A program made the position numbers and the translations under genes. Under the pieces are notes generated by a model. The model was not told the origin of the DNA. It did not search any database and was given only the letters and a program-made list of their open reading frames with translations. Positions 55,701-64,000 of a stretch of DNA of 64,000 bases are shown here, piece after piece (within the stretch, counting starts at the first letter, position 1; the number at the start of each line of letters is the position of its first letter). This DNA is from Hypericum androsaemum (taxonomy: Eukaryota; Streptophyta; Magnoliopsida; Malpighiales; Hypericaceae). The stretch spans positions 2,121,155 through 2,185,154 of the forward strand of contig OZ023189.1 in assembly GCA_963995505.1 (NCBI GenBank), in the 5' to 3' direction.

Positions 55701-57967
55701 GTTCTTGAATCTTTTTTGCTGCAAGTTAACATACACCTCATCAACCATTCTGTCTATGGAGAGTATAACAGTTATGTGAGCTTTCATTTTGTAGAACATA
55801 CCTTCCAAGTGTTCTTTGCTTAGGCAGGCAGTTCGTAAATAAAATTTGTAGTAGTGTTGCTACAGACATTGAAAAAACTGGCCTAGCCACGATTCTTCAC
55901 AGTAGGATGGGATGAGTAATAACTTTTTCACCCAGCATTGATATAAAGAAACAGAATTCAAACTCTGCCGTTTTTGTTTCTTTTTTCTTTGCTTGCTTTT
56001 ACTGAAAACTACGTAATATTGCTACATGGACTCTGCATGGTGAAGTAACACAGCTAACTGTACGTACTGAACTACAAAAAAGACAAGGTCCACCATGTCA
56101 GATATTAAACTGCTGTATAATCGATCCATAAGGGGGAATTTTCTTCACACAGTAGAAGTATGTAGCGTGTAATCTTTATCGACCCTTTACCACATTCTGT
56201 CCCCATTCTTTGATTTGCTGTACTAGGAGTACAAAGTTGCTGGGTGCAGCATAGGTTTAGGTTCTTGCTATCATTAATCACCGTAATAGTTAAGTTTGCA
56301 AGAGACTATTTAGGCTTAGCATCATTAAGTATTCTAACCCCTTGATTATCTTCTTTGCATCAATTTATGCAAGAAAAACAGAATCATTGTATTAATATTA
56401 TCTAACTGAGAACTCTGCGAAATTCTCACGGTTAAGAGTTTTCGTATTTGAAAATTATAGAACTTCGGACGTCTTTCGCAACCTTTTTTCTATTTGCAGT
56501 TATTTAGTTTTTTCTATCTTGCAAATACAATGGAAGGCCTCGAGTAAGATGTTTGTCTCCAGAAAATGATTTGGACATGTACTGCTAAATAAGTTCCTCA
56601 TAAACTAAAGTAATATTTGGTGAAGTTACTCAAATTTTTTGGATAAGAATGATGGGGTTAGTATGATTGACATACCTGTCTCTTGTATGACTGGACTTTA
56701 ACTCTTGATATGAATTTGATCAGGATGGTTTACTACAGGCAAAGCCACAACTCCCACGATTAATCTCAGGACTTGAATTGCCAGGTATGAGCTGGTTGAC
56801 TTCCGTTTTAAATCTAACTCCATCTGAATGCATGTCAAACGGCAAGGGCACTGTTGATGCTTTACCAGTTGCTCATGATCAGAAGTTCCTACTAGCAATG
56901 TCTCTCCTGGATATTTTCCTTTTTTGTTCATCAAAACTTTTGACTATGCGGACAATGTTCCATTTGGGTTGAACAAGCTAGAATCTTAACAAAGACAAGA
57001 GTTGAAATCTTTCATAGTCTAGGCTATTGGTTTTGTCTAGTTTACCATTTTCTTATGAAGATTCTTCGGGGATGGGGCAGTAGTAATAACAGTACTATGA
57101 CATCCTACAATCAGGAAGATGGTTCTTACTGCTGCTTTATTTCTATTTATGGCTTTTGCATAGCTGATTATCTACTTTTCCTTGTTGTCATTGATAGAGG
57201 AGGTATTGCAGGGCGTTGCTGCTGGTATTGACATTTTTGACTCATCGTATGTATTGACCTCCAAGTTTATCACTTCCACGTGCATTTTTTATGGTCAGCT
57301 GATTGTTCATAGTTATGTAGGTACGTTTACCATCTTACTCTAGGGGGATTTGCACTTACTTTTCCCTTGGGTGAGATTGAGCAGAGCAAATCTGGAATTA
57401 AGCTGTGCAACACAGGATTTGACAACACTAAGATAAATTTGAAAGCAACAGTTTACAGGTACTCGAATTTCTTACTTCATTGAATAACAGGAAATAACAT
57501 GTTGGGTATCATCCATTTGTTGTTGGAGGGAAGTCCTTCTGATGTTGTGATGCTTGAAGCCTTGTCCAAATTCATGGGTATTTTGAATGCAAGTTGTTCG
57601 AGGTTATTTATGAATTGGTATTGCAGGAAAGACTCGTCGCCAATTGTTGAATGCTGCAGTTGCTACACCTGCCGAAACCACACCAGGGCATACATCAATC
57701 ACCTGCTCAATGTTCATGAAATGTTGGCACAGATTCTGCTTGAAATGTACAATTCTTGACGCTCAAGTATAATGGAAAATGGCAATAACCACCGTTCTAT
57801 TGTTGGTGATACTGTTTTCTGTTTGCTGCAGACATAACACTCACCACTATCTCGGGTTCTTCTGCTTGATTAGAGAAGCAATCAGGGAAGACAAGTTTGA
57901 TGCCTTCCATCAGATGTTTGTTCAGAGAAGGCGTGACAATCTTTCTGAGGTTGCCTTGTCCGAATGA
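52791..57967 (+). CDS. QTRT2: queuine tRNA-ribosyltransferase accessory subunit 2 homologue
   Basis: Ten exons with GT-AG junctions: 52791-52990, 53331-53505, 53618-53776, 54110-54203, 55492-55562, 56724-56784, 57198-57246, 57321-57458, 57627-57746, 57832-57967. They total 1203 nt, 400 aa (human QTRT2 is about 415). Signature blocks are MKFTVKAWSRGKARAGLLHL at the start, GLKEYAFAAIPRDSIQCLPE, PNIWTTLADEVPAWVSDKRN, YWIGGFGLGE, RLISGLELPEEVLQGVAAGI and YVYHLTLGGFALTFPLG. A zinc-site region CCSCYTCRNHTRAYINHLL comes next, then HNTHHYLGFFCLIREAI near the end. In animals QTRT2 pairs with QTRT1 to exchange queuine for G34 in tRNAs of the GUN-anticodon set. Catalysis lies in QTRT1, which is not in this window. 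All key zinc residues are present, so the gene appears functional. Confidence 0.93.
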
Positions 57968-59510
57968 GCGACCACAGCTTTCGTGTACTTAGCTTTGGCC
58001 ATCTCCCATTGTCGGTGAATCGCGTGACACTATAAATAGGGGACACGAGAAAGTCTGCAAGTTCTATCTGGGAGAGCGTATACTGGTCAAAGCCCCAATG
58101 AAGTCGACCATCGCACCATCATGTTCTTGTCACTGGACTTGGTGGTCGCCTTTGAATCTCTCTTAATTATTTACATTATCCCTGAATAAGGCGTTATACT
58201 CCGTTATCAGCCAGCCAATTTACTCCTTATTTTTGGCTTTTTAAGTACTTTTTCAGTATTATATATGAAGGTCCAATTGAAATGCAGAATAACTTTGCAT
58301 TCCATGTGCTTCTAGTTAAAGTGCAATCAATTGTACGATTAGTTAATAGTTCTGTTCAAATATGCCATAAGTTTGGTTGAACCAAATCCCAAGATGTTTG
58401 CAAGAATTATTTTAATTTGTTTTTTTTTTGTTTGGTTATAGGCATTTGTTAATATATTACGACATTAGTATGGGGTTGATTTTCGTTGAGGTATCTCAAG
58501 ATTGAACTATGTTTATACAGTATTGGAACATGTATTATTTAATATAAGCTCATAAATTCACTGGGACACTCAACTCTTGGCCACTTTTTATAAGAGATAT
58601 TACCCGCTTTGGATTCAATCAACCAATAATGAGGCAACTACGAAATAAGTAGAGCAATTGAAACATACTACAACTGAAAAATAGTTATTAAATAGTTATC
58701 ACCGCTTAATAATATTCCTCATAGAATAGCAGTTAATTATGTTAGTCAATTTTGCACATTCAATGTGACTTCGAGTTCACCCATGACTTCTATTTTTTTA
58801 AGATTGGCCACGTAAAGCATCAACAGGTACCGCGCGTAGCAAAAGAAGTCGTGCCCGCTCCACAACCACTTCAAAGCCCGACAGACTCAGTTCGACTTCC
58901 AGAGCCCGGCACACCAAACCAATACTTTTTTTAAAAAGGAAACTACGACTTGAAAGTTGAAACCCCCTTCTTTTTATATCAATTTCCCAACCTAATTTCG
59001 CCACGTTCAGACGAAATGTAGATTTCTGTCTTGTCTTTCTGTGATGGCTTAAACTGTCTCAATCTGATGCCAGAGTAGATGTTTTCTGCCACATCGCACT
59101 TACCAAATCTTTTATCTCAAGTCACACAAAAACTCACGACTCAATTTTTCTGTTATGACAAGCAAAAATGGAGTCTTTACTTCAAAACTATGAGCTATTT
59201 CCTTTGTCAAATACCACTCTTTCGCTTTCTAGCATTTTTCATGTTACTAATGTTCATACCTATCTTGTTTCCTTGAGTGCTCCAACCAAAGAAAATCATA
59301 TAATTGTTGAATTTGTTGATGACTAATTATTTGTTAAGTATCAAATTTGAAAATTATTCTTATCAAGGTCGGATCACCGGTGGTTTTTATTTTATCAACA
59401 AAGTCAATTCCAATGTTTGAGTCAACCTTGCATGATGCAATATTCTTTCTTCTCCATATTTATCATCAGCGACTTGATCATGTCAATCTCTTGAAAATTA
59501 AGATCGCTTT
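57968..59510. other. QTRT2 3' flank, no gene
   Basis: The first few hundred bases probably hold the 3' UTR. The rest is AT-rich with no recognised coding sequence or repeat, up to the gypsy LTR at 59511. Confidence 0.5.
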
Positions 59511-61424
59511 TGTTACGTATTAGAGTCTCATTAGGAGTCTATTTACCTTCACTAATATTTCTTATTCTTATTTGTAGTATTTCTATTCCGTATTTCGTAT
59601 TTTTCAATTCAGCGGTCGAGTTATATTGAGAAGTTCTTACTCGGTTGTAATCATTTGACTATATAAGGCCTAGGGTTTATTCAGCCAAGAAATAAAAAGA
59701 AATTATTTACGTTTATTAGTTTTTACCTAGTTTATCAATACGGCGTGAGGAAGACGAGGTTCGAAGCCTCGAGATCCCACCGCACACTCTTACAATCTCT
59801 GAAACACGGCTGCCGTACCAATTAGGTATCATAGCCAATGTTGTCCGCTGCCATGTGAAGCTCCAGGGAAGACACCGGCGAGGCTGCCACGCTCACCCAA
59901 GTTCTCAAAGCCATGGAGAGGCTCACCACGGAGATTGGAAGGCTGAGCCAGCGTGTGATGGCCGTGGAGACCAAGCTGGAAGGCAGGTCGGACCAGGATC
60001 TGCCATCACCGCCGCTGGTGCCTAACCCGAACTCCCAATCACCCCGACCTGGCCTTCTGCGCTGGTAAACGCGAAGAGGACAATCGATGATGGTCAGGGC
60101 TACGCCAGCGGGCAGTCGCCCATTCTGCAAGATTAGGGCCGACAGTCAAACCCATCCTGGGAGGCCGCACGAACGGCCACCGTCCGAAGAGCCGGAGGCC
60201 CCCTACTAGCCAGCTCCCCGACATCTAGGCGTGTATGCTGCTGCTGGACAACTGCACACGAAAAACCCTTTACTGGCGGGCCACCGTCCACAAGCAACAT
60301 AATAATACCCTCTTGGTGGAGATGAGGGGTACCATTTATTATCGTACCATGCTAGTGGTAACCCGAGGAGATACTCACGGTATCAACCAGCGATAACTAG
60401 CCTTCAAGAAGAGGGTATGGAGGATAAAGTTTGGTTGGCATCGTATCATCTCACCGGGGTTGCACATCATTTGTACTTTCAGCTCTAGAGAGATTACAGA
60501 CCGCCTCTGTGGCTCGAATTTGTTAATCTCTGCCATCAGGGTTTCAGGCCGCCAACCTCAAGAAATCACTTTAGTGAACTAGCCTGATTACCATTTCATG
60601 GTATGATGGAGCAATACCAGGAGCAATTTCTTGCCTTATTATGCCGGGTTGAAATACTAGCGCCTCAACATCAAGTAGAGCTCCTCACCGCAGGCCTGGC
60701 TGAACTGCTTTGTACTGATGTAGAGCTACTCCACCCGCTTGATCTCCAGGATGCCATGAGCCTGGCCCGAGCCTATGAGCGTCGGACGGGTACTGTCAAT
60801 CCACCGAATGCACTTGCCAAGACCACAGCACGTATGCCAAAAAGCATCGCGACCATGAACAAGACATCAGAACCAATTGTTCATCGTCTGTCTTCGGCGG
60901 AGATGGTTGAACGAGAAAAGAAAGGGTTATACTATAACTGCGATGAGAAGTATGTCCGGGGACATAGCTGCTAGCGCCTCTTCTACATTGATTTCGATGA
61001 CTAAAAGAACAGGAATGTGGCAATCGATGACACCGCCAAGCCAGGTTAACACACACATCTGAATTTTCAGCTCGAGGATGAGCTATCTCGCGAGGGAGGA
61101 GTAATGTTACGTATTAGAGTCTTATTAGGAGTCAATTTACCTTTACTAGTATTTACTTTTCTTATTAGTAGTATTTCCATTCCGTATTTTGTATTTTTCA
61201 ATTCAACAGTCGAGTCCTATTAGGAAGTTCTTATTCCGCTGTAATCATTTGGCTATATAAGGTCAGGGTGCCTAGGGTTTATTCAGCCAAAAAATAAGAA
61301 GAAGTTATTTACGTTTATTAGTTTTTACCTAGTTTATCAAAACGATGCGAGGACGACAAGGTTCGAAGGCTCAAAGATCCCACCACGCACTCTTATAATC
61401 GCCGAAACACGGCTGCCCATACCA
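59511..61424 (+). mobile_element. gag-only Ty3/gypsy deletion derivative
   Basis: The LTRs (59511-59820 and 61105-61424) both start TGTTACGTATTAGAG and end near TACCA. A degenerate tRNA-Met-like primer site (AGGTATCATAGCC) follows the 5' LTR. A polypurine tract (GAGGGAGGAG) precedes the 3' LTR. Candidate duplications GCTTT and GCTCT match at 4 of 5. The internal region is only 1.28 kb: gag followed almost directly by the last codons of pol-like sequence (QLEDELSREGG). Protease, RT and integrase are absent. The LTR transcription signals ACTATATAAGG and AATAAAAAG are present. Confidence 0.82.
59911..60974 (+). pseudogene. gypsy gag with partial zinc knuckle, broken
   Basis: A coiled-coil start (MERLTTEIGRLSQRVMAVET) leads to an interrupted middle. 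The open part 60603-60974 contains MEQYQEQFLALLCRVEIL and then RLSSAEMVEREKKGLYYNCD with EKYVRGHSC. This is the Retrotrans_gag end plus CCHC-type knuckle of plant chromovirus-like gypsy elements. Several stops precede it, and a TAG directly follows the last Cys. Confidence 0.7.
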
Positions 61425-62280
61425 GCTCTTCGTTCCCAATTAATTTTATTTTCCTATAAATGTTAGTTGACCCTAAGTCATGGTTTTCATGTTAGCGAAA
61501 TTCATGGTTTCATACTTTCGTTGAATTTTCTTTATCGACCTATCAAGTGCTTTCAATTAGACTAGGGCAGGAAATATCTGAAAGGAGGATTTTTAGTCCT
61601 TTTGTAATAAAATGTAAGCACAAGATTATCGTCCCACAAGGAATTAAGTTCTAGGCTGCAAATATGACTCAACCACTAGTCTAGGACTAATTGAAGTCGA
61701 TTTGTCAATTCCAGACACAAGTTGGCTACTTTAACAAAACTATGAATGTTGCATTGAAAAAGATTGGAGAATGCAAAAACGATCTAAAAATGGATCCAGA
61801 GTGGTCGTACCAAAATGATCCGCGGGTATAACCCAAAAAATAAAAAAGTAAACCAATTTATAGGAAATGTGACTTTATTGCGGAAACAAAGGAAAAGTAA
61901 ATGAAATAAGAATGCAGGGCAAAAAAGATAAAGAGCTTTAGATTTTTTGTGTACGATTTATGGTTTCTATGATTATGCCCAAGCTACCCTAGACTGTATT
62001 TTAATCAGACTCGATGTCTTGAAGTCTATCTCTACGCATTTCTCTATCATAGTTTGACTCTAACTCTATATGTCTTCAGAAACCTATCTATAGATGATGT
62101 TTATCTAATCTTCTTGAATCCGAGTTTATCCAAACTCTAAGAGTCTGAGTTGATTTGGTCTCTTCGTGTACATTGTCTCCTCTTCTTTCAGGCACTCCCT
62201 CGGTTGGGCTTTTGGTGACACGATCAACCCGAGGTCTAGTAAACTTTATTGGATACAAGCACACGATTGCGTTCTCCATG
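61425..62280. other. no gene recognised
   Basis: AT-rich sequence between the gypsy derivative and the next repeat. Nothing identified. Confidence 0.45.
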
Positions 62281-62289
62281 GCCTACACC

Positions 62290-63174
62290 ATACATAGTAT
62301 GCGCCCTCCATAGCCTGCGCCTTCCATGATCTGCACCATACACGGTCTGCACCCTCCATGGCCTAGGTTTAGAGCAGAAAAACCAAGCCTCCTTCACCTC
62401 GACATGTGCACTTCAAAATATTACCTCCACCAATCCCGGGCTCAAAGACTTAAATTTTCATGCCTCAATATGCGTGGACCTCGTGCTAAGCCTCACCTCT
62501 ATAGACATGGACCTCGTGCTGAGCCTCGCCACTGTAGACTTGGACCTCATCCTCGAAGAGACGATCTCCAAGCAAATTCTTGATGAAACCATGGACTTGG
62601 CGTCTTCTACCACAAACATACCTTAAAATGTTGGTAAAAAATTGTAAGGTATCAATAATGCCAACTCATAAGAATAAACCCTCATATCACGCCCTCCATT
62701 AAAGTCGTATAAATAACAAAGTTGTAGATATTTTTCTTAGCTTTCCAAGACAGAAAGATTCAATTCAAACTGAGGTACGAGACAAAAGATATGGTTGATC
62801 TACCAAAGTTGATGATCCTCAACGAGTAAACCATCACCGAGACTTGAAGCCTTATTTTGACCATCTATCAAGCCAAATTAGGTAACTTATTTGAGATAAG
62901 AATTTGGAGATATAGGTATTAACTAGGCCGCAAGAATCAGCTCATTCTGAGGTTTGAGTCCATAGTTACTACCAATTTACTTAGGGGTTGTTGTCATAAG
63001 AGACCCCCTTGAAGTTATTGCCATAGGAGAGACCCCTTTGGGTGTCTACTCCTTTGGAGTGTCTAAAGTGTCTCTCCCCCCAAGGATTCTACCTCCTTGG
63101 GGTGCCTACCCTTCTTGGAGTGTCTACCTCCCCTTAGGACGCCTACATTCACATGATATATTATCACTCCAGCA
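62290..63174 (-). repeat. probable 3' LTR of minus-strand gypsy, with minisatellites
   Basis: On the minus strand an LTR-like sequence begins TGCTGGAG at 63174, directly after a polypurine-like GTATAAGGGAAT. It contains blocks resembling the 48-kb gypsy LTR (AGTCTCGGTGATGGTTTACT; ATCTACAACTTT). CCTTGGGGTGCCTAC-type repeats lie at about 63030-63150 and a unit of about 36 bp (TGGACCTCGTGCTGAGCCTC...) at about 62470-62560. The far end of the LTR is not fixed. Confidence 0.5.
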
Positions 63175-63996
63175 ATTCCCTTATACGTTAACACTTCGGT
63201 ATGACCAAGTGAGAAGCGTTGATGTGGTCTTTGAGCAACTCAACTTGGCATCACCAAACTTACTTGGAGCAGGGCAAAGATCATCGATCTTTACCAACTT
63301 CAGGAGGTCTAGGCAGTCCTTCGCAAAGACATACTCTGCCAACTCGTGTGGTTAAAAGGTGTAGACTCCTAATTGTCTTATCATCCCTCCTATAACCTCA
63401 CTTCTCGTAAGTAAGGTGAAGTGCCTGCCCCCGGGTATGGCACTAACTAACTGTCAGGCTGAAAGAACCTCCCACTCGATCGAGCTCGCATACCTGACAA
63501 ACTGGCCTTCTACGCTACCACGGGCCACACTCATTGGCACAATGGACCTGACATAGATGGCTGACTCAATGTAATTCATGGCCAAGAGTAAAGAATGTAC
63601 GTCGGGGGTCACGAGTACCATACCCAATGAAGTCAGTCATAATCATCTCTACTGAACCGAGCTTCTCCTTACCCTTGTTGAGCTTTTTAAGGAGTAAGTG
63701 GGGTGGGATATTAACCAGTGCTTTATTATCCAAGAGGATCCTCGCCTCCAAGTTGCTCGGCTAGTTGAACTTGGGTCCAAAGATGGCAGGAAGGGTGAAC
63801 ACCATGCTGATCACCACCTTGTTTGGGAACTCCACAAGTTTGACTTATCCACTGTCTAGGTCAATTGAGACCTCTTATTCTTTTTGATCAGCCTTGCCTT
63901 GCTAAGGGTGGCCCCTTTTTGTATGCTCCTCACTATGGACCTTGGGTACCTACAGGTGTTCCAACTTCTAGAACAAGTTGAAAGGTACCTTAGCTT
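63175..63996 (-). mobile_element. second gypsy element, minus strand, runs off the window
   Basis: The minus strand carries EARILLDNKALVNIPPHLLL and KKLNKGKEKL (63751-63566), homologous to the protease-like segment at 50660-51103. A 3' end phrase (ACATCAACGCTTCTCAC) is also shared with 51260-51300. It is the same family as the 48252 element in opposite orientation, broken by stops and cut by the window end. Confidence 0.65.
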
Positions 63997-64000
63997 AGTC

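Overview
This is nuclear DNA of a flowering plant. The evidence is spliced genes with GT-AG introns, plant-only families (an AGL12-type MADS-box gene, a glucuronoxylan methyltransferase, a pectate lyase) and dense nested plant transposons. It is probably a eudicot or early-diverging lineage, but the window alone does not settle this. There is no sign of bacterial, organellar or viral origin.

Four genes look intact. (1) An AGL12/XAL1-like MADS-box transcription factor, 2148-11450 +, seven exons, 203 aa. (2) A DUF579 glucuronoxylan 4-O-methyltransferase (GXM type), 24023-24958 -, single exon, 311 aa. (3) A secreted pectate lyase, 43582-45537 -, four exons, 413 aa. (4) A homologue of queuine tRNA-ribosyltransferase accessory subunit 2 (QTRT2), 52791-57967 +, ten exons, 400 aa. 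Weaker or broken gene material is a 45-aa membrane peptide (281-418 +), a 39-aa acidic peptide (22729-22848 -), a TOM7 pseudogene (26925-27167 +) and an amino-terminal fragment of a SUVH1/SUVH3-type histone methyltransferase (31086-31442 -). The genes are unrelated and do not form a cluster, although GXM and pectate lyase both act on cell-wall polysaccharides.

Much of the remainder is transposon. Introns 2 and 3 of the MADS gene carry a hAT MITE, a SINE-like element, a probable second hAT MITE and two long-TIR Mutator-like elements. Between 14.6 and 20.4 kb a Copia tandem array (LTR-internal-LTR-partial internal-LTR remnant) sits inside a LINE fragment and is bracketed by a perfect 5-bp target duplication. 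Between 27.9 and 30.2 kb a probable hAT element contains a third Mutator-like element, whose centre has become a 0.7-kb purine-strand repeat. Between about 32.8 and 42 kb there is a three-level nest on the minus strand: an L1-type LINE, interrupted by a Cassandra-type TRIM whose LTRs carry 5S-rRNA sequence, itself interrupted by an internally deleted Copia element. Target-site duplications resolve both inner levels. From 46.2 to 52.0 kb lie a Copia remnant and a decayed Ty3/gypsy element. From 59.5 to 64 kb lie a gag-only gypsy deletion derivative and a second, opposite-strand relative of the 48-kb gypsy element that runs off the window.

The most notable items are the Mutator-like family with the purine expansion, the Copia tandem with its microhomology-scarred end, the 5S-bearing TRIM nest, and an uninterrupted 40-base G run in the LINE. 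I found no wholly new multi-gene system.
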